Shown here: positions 44,621 through 54,713 of the stretch, in pieces | Layout of the letters: each line of letters begins with the position of its first letter | Numbering within the stretch: position 1 is the stretch's first letter | Assembly (NCBI GenBank): GCA_020310875.1 | Contig: CM035432.1 | Location: forward strand, 91,973,018 to 92,037,017 | Length of the DNA: 64,000 bases | Direction: 5' to 3' | Source of the DNA: Ceratopteris richardii | Lineage: Eukaryota > Streptophyta > Polypodiopsida > Polypodiales > Pteridaceae | Position numbers and translations under genes: made by a program | The notes under the pieces: generated by a model | What the model saw: only the letters and a program-made list of their open reading frames with translations | Database searches by the model: none | What the model was told of the DNA's origin: nothing

Positions 44621-45168
44621 AGTGGGGGCGAATGTCACAAGGATATCTCCACTCCGACTTACATTCTGAAAAATGAAAATCTCCTTTAAAAAATCGCTGA
44701 TCTCCAAACCTCTCAAAATATGTTCCATGTGATTTTTTTATCTCTTTCTTTAATACTTGCAAAAAACACAAAAAGAGTAATATCCATTTGACCTCTCCAC
44801 AAGAACCCTGATTTGAACCCTCCATATATAACATTTCTTAATGACCTCTGTGAGCCCTATGAATGATTTTGCATGTGAACCATATATGCATATGTATAAG
44901 TATATAGATATATGTGAACTATTGCATAAGATTACCCTATGTGCCTATGCATATGTGTGTTTTTGTGCATCTAATGTACATATGTATGTGTGTGCATAGG
45001 TGAAAATTCATGTGGGTAAATGGATTTCATATACATGACTCTAAGGGTACTTTTGTGTTTATGTATCAATATGTATGTGAATATATGTACATAGGCCTAA
45101 ATGTGTTGAGAATGTGTGTATTTATAAATGTGTGAATGTGTTTGGAAAAATGTGTCTATGTGCATGTG
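44621..45168 (+). repeat. Possible polypurine tract and 3' LTR start of gypsy H
   Basis: AGTGGGGGCGAA at 44621-44632 is followed by TGTCACAAGGATATC, which looks like a tract/LTR junction. No second copy is found, and from about 44880 the sequence becomes TG/AT-rich simple sequence, so the LTR extent is unknown. The TG-rich part continues after copia A at 51785. Confidence 0.35.
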
Positions 45169-45173
45169 TGTGC
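45169..45173. repeat. Left target-site duplication of copia A
   Basis: TGTGC; identical to 51780-51784 on the other side. Confidence 0.9.
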
Positions 45174-45335
45174 TGTTGGAGAAACAATCACTAATTGGAC
45201 ATATATTTGAAGGTCAAATCTTAGGAAGAAAACCCCATGCCTATGTGAAGGGACAAGTTCACAAATGTATTATACTTGTAAAGTTAGTTCACTTTAGTTC
45301 TAGAAGCTTTTCAAAAGTTACGGGAATGAGAAAAT

Positions 45336-45344
45336 CTATATAAG
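45336..45344 (+). promoter_or_regulatory. TATA box of copia A LTR
   Basis: CTATATAAG, identical in the 3' LTR (about 50859-50867). Confidence 0.65.
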
Positions 45345-45580
45345 TTAGTTTGTATCAACTGACGCGGAGAGAGAGAGAGAGAGAAGAAGTAGAAGAAGGA
45401 GTTCATTTTATACGACTGTGTATAGTCGGGCTTCTCTGAGTGAGAAAGCATCTGTAAAACTTCTGAGTTTTTTATAGTTATGAGAAGAACTGAGTAAAGT
45501 TCTGTGTATGAGCCTCTCTCCATCATCTTCATGATTACCTACTGTGTGATGAGTTACAAAGATCAAGTTTTCCAAGCAAC

Positions 45581-45881
45581 TCGATGCCTGGCATCGAATC
45601 TCTGTTGATAAGTCATATTTTCTTTTATATTTTTCATTCAGTATTGAAGTGCTTGAAAAACATGATGTTGTTGGAGCAACTCGATGCCTGGCATCGAATT
45701 CCAGTTGATAAGTCATATTCTAAGTGTGCATGAAATCACCTCTAGTTTTGGTGTCCAAAAGATCAAGACTTTATGCGGGAAGTCGATGCCCGGCATCGAA
45801 TCCCTGCTGAAAAGTGGCCAAAAACATCCCAAGTCGATGCCCGGCATCGAATTCTCGTTGCAAGTCGATGCTAGGCATCGA
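45581..45881. repeat. Five 17-bp palindromes in copia A 5' LTR
   Basis: TCGATGCCTGGCATCGA at 45581 and 45681, TCGATGCCCGGCATCGA at 45783 and 45834, TCGATGCTAGGCATCGA at 45865. The first four have perfect 8-bp arms around one central base; the fifth has one G:T pair. Spacings are 100, 102, 51 and 31. In RNA each could form a tight hairpin. All five recur unchanged in the 3' LTR. Confidence 0.97.
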
Positions 45882-46255
45882 ATTCTAATTTTAAACAGGC
45901 GCTCTTACTAAAACAGGCAAGTTTTCCAGTTTTGGAAGGTCATACATGGTCATCTTGTGAGGGCCATAACTTGAGTTCTAGAGCTCCGTTTGATGCATAT
46001 GATAGCTTGTTGGAAAGCTCTACTCTTCTAGTTTCAGCCTATAAAGTTTCATCAAGAAATAATACTTGAGCTAGGAGAAATTAGCAAAATACTGAAGGTA
46101 TGTCATTTCAGTGACTAGGAATTTCTGTAGAAGCAAAGTTCTCACTTTAGGCTATCATTTCTCAAAGTTTGGAGTGGCAATGAGTTAATGGTGACTATAG
46201 AGGTGTTCTAGTGTCACCTTAATTCATTTCTTGTGGTGTTTCATACATCAACAAG

Positions 46256-46267
46256 TGGTATCAGAGC
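46256..46267 (+). other. Primer binding site of copia A
   Basis: TGGTATCAGAGC, perfect initiator Met-tRNA site two bases after the LTR. Confidence 0.95.
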
Positions 46268-47256
46268 AGAAAGGTCCTGAAGAGCAGAAGACGACAAAGG
46301 TACGAGAAGTTTTGTAAAGTTTTCCATTAAAGTTTCAAAGTTGAAGCATTTGAAGACACAAGGCATCAAAAGATTACTTTCGAAGTATCCTCATACACAA
46401 AGAACTTCAAAAGGTATTATCCTTTATCCTTTAAGCTCACAGGTTGCAGCAGAAGGAAAGAACTATGGCAGATCATATTTCCATTGACAAACTGGACAGA
46501 GATAATTACCCCGCATGGGTAATGAGAATGGAAGCCTTACTTATGAGTAAGGATCTCATGGTATATGTAACAGGTGAAGAAGAGAAGCCAGTATTTGAAG
46601 ATGAAAGCCGACCAAAGAAAGAAGAACTTGATGCTTTAAAGCATTGGCAGAAGAAGGATGCAAGTGCAAAAGCCTACATCTACAATACAATCTCAGATCA
46701 TTTGCTACCACACATCAGAGGATTGGAATCATCAGAAGATATATGGAATGCATTGGAATATCATTTCCAAAGCACTACTAAAGCACGGAAAGCAAGTCTA
46801 TGGTCAGAGTTTACAACATTCAAGAAGAAGCCAAGTCAAACCATTAGTGATTATGTCACTAAGATGAAGGATCTAGCAGATAGTCTTGGATCCATAGATG
46901 AAGATGTTGAAGATCACAGATTGATTGCTCAACTACTTGCAGGCTTGAGAGGGGATGAAAGGTGGAAACCTTTTGTCTTATCAACAGAACTTTCATTAAA
47001 TCATTATGTTCCAGATTTGAACCAGTTGCTTGGTTTGATGCTCACATATGAGCAAGACTTGAAGGGAGATGGAGATAAAGGACAAAGTTCTGCAATGTAC
47101 ATGAAGAATAAGAAGAAAGGAGATAAAGGTAAAGCAAAGGATGAAGAGGAGTCTAATTCTCAAGCTTATTATGCAAGAGGTAAAGGCACTGGCAGAGGAA
47201 GAGCAAGAGGTTTTGGAAGAGGAAGAGGTAATCAAAATAACAACAAAAAGGCTTGC

Positions 47257-47259
47257 TAG
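47257..47259 (+). other. In-frame TAG inside the Gag zinc knuckle
   Basis: Context GCT TGC TAG ATC TGT. The frame is the same before and after. D and E have sense codons at this place (CNICG, CSICG). Confidence 0.9.
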
Positions 47260-49971
47260 ATCTGTGGATTGAGTAATCATTTGGCTCATGACTGTTGGCA
47301 CAACCAACAAGGATCAAACCAGAATCAAAACAACAATAGCAGAGGTCGAGGTGGAAGATATCAAAGTAATTTTCAAAGAGGTAGACAAAGTCAAAGAGGA
47401 GGCTATGGTAGAGGTGGAGGAAGAAGTTGGGGACAGAATCAATCCTACAACACCACCTACTACAACTATGCAAATGACACACAGAATGAAAGTCATACAT
47501 CATTGATGATGAATTCAATCAGCACATCAGACAAAGAAGATCTAAAGGTATTTTACATTGACTCTGGATGTTCTAATCATTTGTCAGGAAACATAGAATT
47601 GATGTCAGATTTGGAAAAAGGCATTTCTAGTCACACAGTTCAAACTGGTGATAATACAAGACATAGTGTACATTCAATTGGAAAAGTGAAATGCAAGAGT
47701 GGAGCAGATTTGCTAACCAATGTTTTGTATGTTCCTACAATACCTAAAAACTTGATTAGTGTGGGACAGATAGTTGAAAAAGGTTTTCAAGTCAGGTTTA
47801 CAAATGAAGGAGTATTTGTGGAAGATCCAGAGAATGGATATAATCAGATTGTCTCTGGTAAGAAAGAAGGTAGACTCTTTACTTTAAGAGTGCAAGGGAA
47901 CATTGGTCAAGCTTTGCTCACACATGGTGAAGCAGTGATTACAGAACTTGATCTCTGGCATAAGAGATTAGGTCATTTCAATGAAAGAGGAATTAAAGCT
48001 ATGGTTGCTAATCAGTCTGTACTAGGATTACCAAATGTGCAAAGTCAACATATGGTTTATAAATGTGAAGCATGTCAAATGGGTAAAGCACACAGGTTAC
48101 CATTTCAAAAGAAAGGATTCAAACATGATGGAGTACTTGAGCTCATTCATACAGATGTATGGGGACCAACAAAAGAAGGATCTATCAGTGGCTCAAGGTA
48201 TTATGTTCTTTTCATTGATGATGCTACAAGATGGATAACATTATATGTTTTGAAGGAAAGATCAGAAGTGTTTGGAGCTTTCAAGCATTTTCATGCATAT
48301 GCAGAGAGAGTCACAGGTCAAAAGCTTAAGAGACTGAGGTCTGATGGAGGGGGAGAACACTTCTCCCAAGAGTTCAATGATTATCTTTGGAATGCAGGTA
48401 TTAAGAGAGAAATAACTTGCAGGTATACACCACAACAAAATGGTGTAGCAGAAAGAAGGAACAGGACTTTGGTTGAGTTTGCTAGAGCTATGCTAAAGGA
48501 GAAGAACTGTCCAAATTATCTTTGGGCTGAGGCTGTAAATACAGCTACATATCTTGTGAATAGATTACCATGTGCAGCTCTGAATGGAATGACTCCATAT
48601 GAAGCTTGGTGGGGTAAGAAACCAACACTAGATCATTGTAGAGTGTTTGGATCAATTGCATATGCTTATGTGCCATCACAACTTAGGCATAAACTTGAAC
48701 CAAAGGCAGAAAAATATGTGTTCATTGGTTATGATGAAAAGCAGATGGGTTACAGGTTGTGGAATCCTCTAACAAAACAATTTATTGTTTCTAGAGATGT
48801 TACATTTGATGAACAGAAAAGTTGGTATGCAGATCAAAGTCATACAGCTGAAGAATTTGAAGAAGAGGTAAGAAGATGTGAGAAAGGAAAATCAATTGTG
48901 CAGGTAAATAGAGATGAAGACTATATGCAAGCAAGTACATCCACAAGTGGATTAACAAGAAGAAATGAAGAAGCTCCTATATTTGATGAAGAAGTGTATC
49001 CAAACACATATGAAGAATGTGAACCAAGAAGGTCAAGCAGGACTAGAAGACAACCAGAAAGGTATTCTTATGATACTTCTTACATAACTCAGAAGAACTA
49101 TGCATATATGGTGAAAGATGATGAAGAACCTCAGAACTATGATGAAGCTAAAGGTAAGAAGCAATGGGAAGAAGCAATGAAGGAAGAGTTCAATGCACTG
49201 GAGGAGAACAAGACATGGGAACTTGTTCCTAAACCAAATGGTAAGAAAGTTATTGGAAATAAATGGGTTTATAAAGTGAAGAAGCTTGCAGATGGAAGTA
49301 TAGCCAGATACAAAGCTAGATTGGTGGTGAAAGGCTATGCCCAGACCTATGGCATAGATTATGATGAGACATTCAGTCCTGTAGCTAAGATGTCAACTAT
49401 AAGGACAATCATTGCTATTGCAGCTTCAAAAGGATGGACCCTAAGTCAATTGGATATAAAAAATGCATTCTTGAATGGATACATATCAGATGAGGTATAC
49501 ATGGAACAACCTCAAGGGTTTATAGATTCCAGGTATCCAAATTTTGTTTGCAGGTTGAGAAGAGCATTGTATGGATTGAAGCAAGCTCCAAGAGCTTGGA
49601 ACTATAGACTGGTGAAGTATCTCAATGATCTTGGATATCAAAGTTCAAAAGCAGATTCAAGTCTACTTATCAAAAGAACAGAGGAAGGTACAATCTACAT
49701 TTGTATTTATGTAGATGACATTATAATCACAGGTACTTCAGATGAAGGAATCAAGGAGGTAAAGAGATTACTTGAGAAAGAGTTTAAGATCAGTGACCTA
49801 GGAAAGTTATCATACTTTCTTGGAATGGAAGTTACTTATACAGATCATGGCATATATGTGTCACAAGAAAGGTATCTTTTGAACTTGTTGAAGAAGTTTG
49901 ATATGGAAAATTGCAGAGAAGCTTCAACTCCACTTGAAGTTAATCACAAGCTTAGTAAATATGATGGTGCA

Positions 49972-49974
49972 TAA
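49972..49974 (+). other. In-frame TAA between RT and RNase H
   Basis: Context GGT GCA TAA TAC AAA; frame unchanged afterwards (YKDMRKYQSLVGSLIY). Confidence 0.9.
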
Positions 49975-50681
49975 TACAAAGATATGAGGAAGTATCAATC
50001 TCTTGTGGGTAGTTTGATTTATGCTACACTAACAAGACCTGATCTTAGTTATGCAGTGGGAGTTTTGTCACAGTTCATGCATTGTCCAAAGGACCCACAT
50101 TGGATTGCAGGTCAAAGAGTTCTCAGATATATCAAAGGAACTATAAAGGAAGGGTTATATTATCCTTTTACATCAGATTTGAAGTTGAGAGCCTACAGTG
50201 ACTCAGACTGGGCAGGTAATCAAGATGACAGGAGATCAACTCATGGTTACATGATATACATTGGTGATAAGCTTGTAAGTTGGTGTTCCAAGAAACAACA
50301 TACAGTAGCATTATCATCAACTGAAGCAGAGTACAAAGGACTTGTGGAAGCAGCTAAGGAAGTCATATGGATGCAGACATTGTTCAAGAGCTTAGGCATT
50401 GATCAAGGTACACCTACAATACATGGAGATAATATGAGTTCACTTTATCTTTCAGCAAATCCAGTATTTCATGCAAGGACAAAGCACATAGAGATACAAT
50501 ATCATTTTCTCAGAGAAAAGGTAATGGAGAAGGAGATTGAAGTGGAGTACATTTCTACTAAAGATCAGTTAGCAGACATAATGACAAAGAGCTTGGATGG
50601 TGTGAAGACCAGCAGATTCAAAAGCATGGCAGGAGTAAAAGAAAAGAAGATGATATGAAGAAACAGGGAATGTCAATTAGT

Positions 50682-50695
50682 GATTGAGGGGGAGC
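50682..50695 (+). other. Polypurine tract of copia A
   Basis: GATTGAGGGGGAGC directly before the 3' LTR. Confidence 0.85.
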
Positions 50696-51779
50696 TGTTG
50701 GAGAAACAATCACTAATTGGACATATATTTGAAGGTCAAATCTTAGGAAGAAAACCCCATGCCTATGTGAAGGGACAAATTCACAAATGTATTATACTTG
50801 TAAAGTTAGTTCACTTTAGTTCTAGAAGCTTTTCAAAAGTTACGGGAATGAGAAAATCTATATAAGTTAGTTTGTATCAACTGACGCGGAGAGAGAGAGA
50901 GAGAGAGAGAAGAAGTAGAAGAAGGAGTTCATTTTATACGACTGTGTATAGTCGGGCTTCTCTGAGTGAGAAAGCATCTGTAAAACTTCTGAGTTTTTTA
51001 TAGTTATGAGAAGAACTGAGTAAAGTTCTGTGTATGAGCCTCTCTCCATCATCTTCATGATTACCTACTGTGTGATGAGTTACAAAGATCAAGTTTTCCA
51101 AGCAACTCGATGCCTGGCATCGAATCTCTGTTGATAAGTCATATTTTCTTTTATATTTTTCATTCAGTATTGAAGTGTTTGAAAAACATGATGTTGTTGG
51201 AGCAACTCGATGCCTGGCATCGAATTCCAGTTGATAAGTCATATTCTAAGTGTGCATGAAATCACCTCTAGTTTTGGTGTCCAAAAGATCAAGACTTTAT
51301 GCGGGAAGTCGATGCCCGGCATCGAATCCCTGCTGAAAAGTGGCCAAAAACATCCCAAGTCGATGCCCGGCATCGAATTCTCGTTGCAAGTCGATGCTAG
51401 GCATCGAATTCTAATTTTAAACAGGCGCTCTTACTAAAACAGGCAAGTTTTCCAGTTTTGGAAGGTCATACAGGGTCATCTTGTGAGGGCCATAACTTGA
51501 GTTCTAGAGCTCCGTTTGATGCATATGATAGCTTGTTGGAAAGCTCTACTCTTCTAGTTTCAGCCTATAAAGTTTCATCAAGAAATAATACTTGAGATAG
51601 GAGAAATTAGCAAAATACTGAAGGTATGTCATTTCAGTGACTAGGAATTTCTGTAGAAGCAAAGTTCTCACTTTAGGCTATCATTTCTCAAAGTTTGGAG
51701 TGGCAATGAGTTAATGGTGACTATAGAGGTGTTCTAGTGTCACCTTAATTCATTTCTTGTGGTGTTTCATACATCAACA
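50696..51779 (+). repeat. 3' LTR of copia A (1084 bp)
   Basis: Same as the 5' LTR with four substitutions and a GA run longer by two units. Palindromes at 51107, 51207, 51309, 51360 and 51391. Confidence 0.97.
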
Positions 51780-51784
51780 TGTGC
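51780..51784. repeat. Right target-site duplication of copia A
   Basis: TGTGC; partner of 45169-45173. Confidence 0.9.
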
Positions 51785-52353
51785 ATAGGTGAATATGTGT
51801 GTGCGTGTGTGTGTGAATTGAAGATGATGTATGTGTGTGTATATAAGTTTGTGAAGAACTAAAAACTAGAAAAACAAATAAAAGGAAACACGAATAAAAG
51901 TGCATAATATGTGTTTGTGTTTGTACATTGTGAACCTATGTAAACGTGTATGTGTGAATTTTTGTATTGCTTTGTGTGTGTGTGTGTGTCCATGTGTGAA
52001 AATATGTATATGTGCTTGATTCTATATTTATGGTCATGTGTATATGATACTTATGTAAATAACTATGTGTAAGTGTGTATGCGCTTATATGTGCATATGT
52101 GTGTCCATATGTGTATCCAAATGTGTTTATATGTGTGGTCGTGTGAATGATACTTTTGTGTGCGTATGCTTCTATGAGTGTGTGACTAAATGTGTATGTA
52201 TCTACCTATGGGTGTGATTCTGTGCACTCACATACATAAATGTGATTGTGCTCATATGTGGATATGAATGTGATGATTATGTTTGCAAATGTGTGTATGC
52301 ATGGATGTGAGTATTGAGTGTTTGAATATGAGATAATGTATGTGTAACCATAG
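51785..52353. repeat. (TG)n-rich simple sequence
   Basis: TGTGTG runs with ATGTGTAT and CATGTG variants; continuous with 44880-45168 once copia A is taken out. No gene. Confidence 0.85.
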
Positions 52354-53558
52354 TGCATGTGTTTCTGTATGTAGTTTGTGTATGTGAATGACATGTGCAT
52401 GTATGTTTGTATATCTATGTATATGCACGTATGTAGTTATGTGTGTGTGTGTGTATGGTGTATATGTTTTCCTATGTGCATGTGTTTCTGTATGTAGTTT
52501 GTGTATGTGAATGACATGTGCATGTATGTTTGTATATCTATGTATATGCACATATGTAGTTATGTGTGTGTGTATGGTGTATATGTTTTCCTATGCCGTA
52601 ATGATACCTTAATGAAACAAAAGAAAGGAACAATCTAGACAAAAAATAACTAGTAACTAAGATACATGAGTGCACGAGCAAAATTGTATATGTGTATGTG
52701 TGTCTTGTGTTAGTCGTGGTGTGTGTATGTGTGGGTCTGAGCTATGTATTGGTGAGTGGCGTGTGCATATACGTGTATGTGAGTGTGTGTGTGTGTGCGT
52801 CTTTGTTAGCATAAGATGTGTGTGTAATGTGTGAGTGTTAAGTGAGTGATGTGCATGCATGTGTAAGTCATGTGTGTTTTGCATGTGCAAGAGTGTGTGT
52901 GTGTGTGTGTGTTTGAGTGTGTGTTAAGTAAAGTAAGTGCGTGCACATGTCTGTATGCATATATACGTGGTTTTGTGTGTAGGAATAGAGGTTTTTCTAG
53001 CAGGTACAAACGCAGAGAGAGAGAGAGAGAACACTCAGGAATCATCTTATCAGAAATGCGGATATAGAAGTTTTTTTCCGTCTGACCAATTCATGGATGA
53101 AGTAGGAAGATGACCGAAGTGTATGGAACACAATTTTCCCTAGCTGTGCATGAGACTATGTAAATCAATTTTCTTTGTCCAACTTTTTAAAATGAATAGC
53201 TAGCATGTATTGACTCCTCTATACGTCTTTGTATATACTTATATGAGTGTGCATATAAATCTTTACGCTTGCTAAGCTTAATGAACTGCTCTAAGTTGAG
53301 AACCTCTTCTCCCTTAACTTCAAACCGTGATTACTTATTGAGATATTATCTTTATACAGAAAAATGATTGTGTTTACGAGGTATTTTCCATTGAGAATTT
53401 GATATGAGTTTGGTTCAATTTGGTTTATCACCATGTCAATCAACATTCAATGTAAGATATCTCTCATTATTTGATTTGAGGAGATGCAGATACATCATAT
53501 TGTTGGAACAAATCCATTACAAGCCTAAGTATTGGCTTGAGTTTTTAAGAGAATACAA
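52310..53558 (+). repeat. Dispersed repeat Y, copy 2 (inverted to copy 1)
   Basis: Reverse complement of 31640-32750: TG-rich part, the run 'GTGCGTGCACATGTCTGTATGCATATATACGTGG', a GA microsatellite (53011-53030), 'ATCTTATCAGAAATGCGGATATAGAAG', then the short ORF. The LTR of copia E cuts it at about 53558. Identity is high by eye. Confidence 0.8.
52354..52596. repeat. Tandem duplication, about 123 bp, two copies
   Basis: TGCATGTGTTTCTGTATGTAG starts at 52354 and 52477; nearly identical copies differing by a few TG units and C/A changes. Repeat Y copy 1 has only one copy at the matching place (32585-32700). Confidence 0.9.
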
Positions 53559-53559
53559 T
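53404..53559 (+). pseudogene. Short ORF of repeat Y, copy 2
   Basis: Same ATG and frame as 31797 on the minus strand: MSLVQFGLSPCQSTFNV, LRRCRYIILLEQIHYK. Codons after about 53559 belong to the LTR of copia E. Product unknown. Confidence 0.3.
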
Positions 53560-54696
53560 GTATGGAAATCTAAGAGTTCACTTGTGAACTCACCCTTGTA
53601 ATTGTTTGATCATTTACTTGATGTAAAAGTTAAAGGAATCAAAAGTGTTTTGAGTCCACTTGATAAAAATAGAGAGAGAAACCACGAATTCTGATTTGGA
53701 GGTTGGAGAATTAATCAATCTCTAAAAATTAGGAAGCTACTTTTAGGTGAGCAAGATTCAAATTCAAATCTTGGCTCCAAAACTCTCTTTATATACATGG
53801 CAGATAAGTTGTACTTTGAGAGGCGTCCATAAGCTGAGCTATATGCTATATCAAGTGTGGATACAAGGCACACACATGTTTATGATCATACAAGTTCATA
53901 TCTTCATGGTTGTGTGAGTCTACTCCTTATTGTTATGCTTCTCAAATTTTTTAGTCAGATTGCAGAGATCATTTCTCTGAGTGTGGTGCATAATTTTCAA
54001 TGGTTTAACTTGCTAAAGCTTTCTTTTAGAGTCTACTATATGCTCAAAAAATTTCATTGCTATTGGAGTTCTCAGTCTTGAGTTATGTTCAGTTGAAGTC
54101 AACCCTGTCTCTTCATATTCACTTATCTACAGATTTTTGATTTTTTTCAGCCAACTTGTCCAAGCTGGTTCTCCGCATATACTTCATCAAATTGCATGAT
54201 TCAAAGCTTTTGGATTCAACATACTAGTATTAGCATACAAAAGTTCATAATCATTGGATATTTGAATCTTCAGGCATGATCACTTTTCTGCTCATTGGTC
54301 TAAGTACTACTGCAGCCTGTGAAAATTGGGATGATGTCATAACGTGTTAAACTTCATTCTCATTGTGTGATTTGCCATTTTTGTTGAGATTATCAGTTAA
54401 TTAGAGTTCCCCAAAAGGAAGTAATCTAATTGCTGCTATGCTCAAAGAATTATTCAAAACACTAGACAAGTGTATGAATCAAAATAGCAAGTTTTTCACC
54501 TCTGAATTTATTCCAACTTATTTGTTTTGATCTATCTTTTTGAGATTGATCTTCCGAGGTACATAGGGTGTCTAATACATCCATTTGCAAGCTAAAAGGG
54601 CCCACCACATACTCCTGGAGTTCATTTGGCTGGTGTAGATCAAGGATTTTGCAGCACCACTTCATCTTCAAACATATATCTATCCATCTCTTCACA
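53559..54696 (+). repeat. 5' LTR of copia E (about 1.13 kb)
   Basis: Start inferred from where homology to repeat Y stops: either TGTATGGAAATC at 53559 or TGGAAATC at 53563. End CATCTCTTCACA at 54696. TATA-like TTTATATACATGG at about 53789. The last 230 bp match the LTR of copia D. Confidence 0.7.
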
Positions 54697-54697
54697 A

Positions 54698-54709
54698 TGG
54701 TATCAGAGC
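54698..54709 (+). other. Primer binding site of copia E
   Basis: TGGTATCAGAGC, perfect initiator Met-tRNA site. The Gag ATG follows only four bases later. Confidence 0.95.
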
Positions 54710-54713
54710 AAAG

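Larger units (their letters stand above)
37141..44632 (+). mobile_element. Decayed Ty3/gypsy element H, fungal-like family
   Basis: Plus strand, order Gag (37182-38600), protease (38879-39330), RT, RNase H, integrase and C-terminal domain (to 43715), polypurine tract at 44621-44632. A terminal-inverted-repeat element sits in RT. The run 'CPIDPGHGWKM...PGYLLGACANV...METKVLDDGS.FAKI.SRDG' in protease and 'IPHIPWNLRPILVPKAHLP' before RT are features of a gypsy family I know chiefly from basidiomycete fungi, not of the usual plant chromovirus, Tat or Athila groups. This is recollection, not a search. Numerous stops and frameshifts: long dead. Confidence 0.75.
45174..46253 (+). repeat. 5' LTR of copia A (1080 bp)
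   Basis: TGTTGGAGAAACAATC ... CATACATCAACA. TATA box CTATATAAG at about 45336, a GA microsatellite at about 45366, then five palindromes (45581, 45681, 45783, 45834, 45865), all downstream of the TATA and therefore expected in the transcript. Confidence 0.97.
46465..50658 (+). pseudogene. Copia A gag-pol, one frame with two stops
   Basis: A single frame of 1398 codons from ATG 46465 (MADHISIDKLDRDN) to TGA 50656-50658, interrupted only by TAG at 47257-47259 and TAA at 49972-49974. Gag occupies codons 1-264; the first stop is the second residue of the CCHC zinc knuckle (C-stop-ICGLSNHLAHDC). Protease DSGCSNH has Asp at codon 366. Pre-integrase HHCC (WHKRLGH...CEACQMG) follows. Integrase has Asp 564 (HTDVWGP), Asp 627 (LRSDGGGE) and Glu 663 (GVAERRN), the D,D35E spacing. 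RT has YVDD at 49708-49719. RNase H has YSDSDWAG, SSTEAEY and HGDN. Every other catalytic residue is kept. Upstream MQQKER codons are in frame but the MADHIS start fits relatives D and E. Both stops could come from C-to-T changes in CAG/CAA codons, as expected after cytosine methylation; programmed readthrough at the first is a less likely alternative. Confidence 0.93.
45174..51779 (+). mobile_element. Young Ty1/copia element A, full length (6606 bp)
   Basis: LTRs 45174-46253 and 50696-51779, primer site at 46256, polypurine tract before 50696, and a perfect 5-bp target duplication TGTGC (45169-45173 and 51780-51784). Between the LTRs I count about four substitutions (for instance CAAGTTC/CAAATTC, GTGCTTG/GTGTTTG, ACATGGTC/ACAGGGTC, GAGCTAG/GAGATAG) and one 4-bp GA length change in about 1080 bp. 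That makes it the most recent insertion in the window. The target was a TG-rich simple-sequence tract. Coding capacity is complete apart from two in-frame stops. Confidence 0.97.

Noticed and set aside
44633..45168. Confident 3' LTR of gypsy H
   Set aside because: Only the tract/LTR-like junction is seen; without a second copy it stays a possibility.
45684..45911. Frame with repeated MPGIE units in the copia A LTR
   Set aside because: The repeated peptide is just the translation of the 17-bp palindromes; the LTR is not expected to code here.
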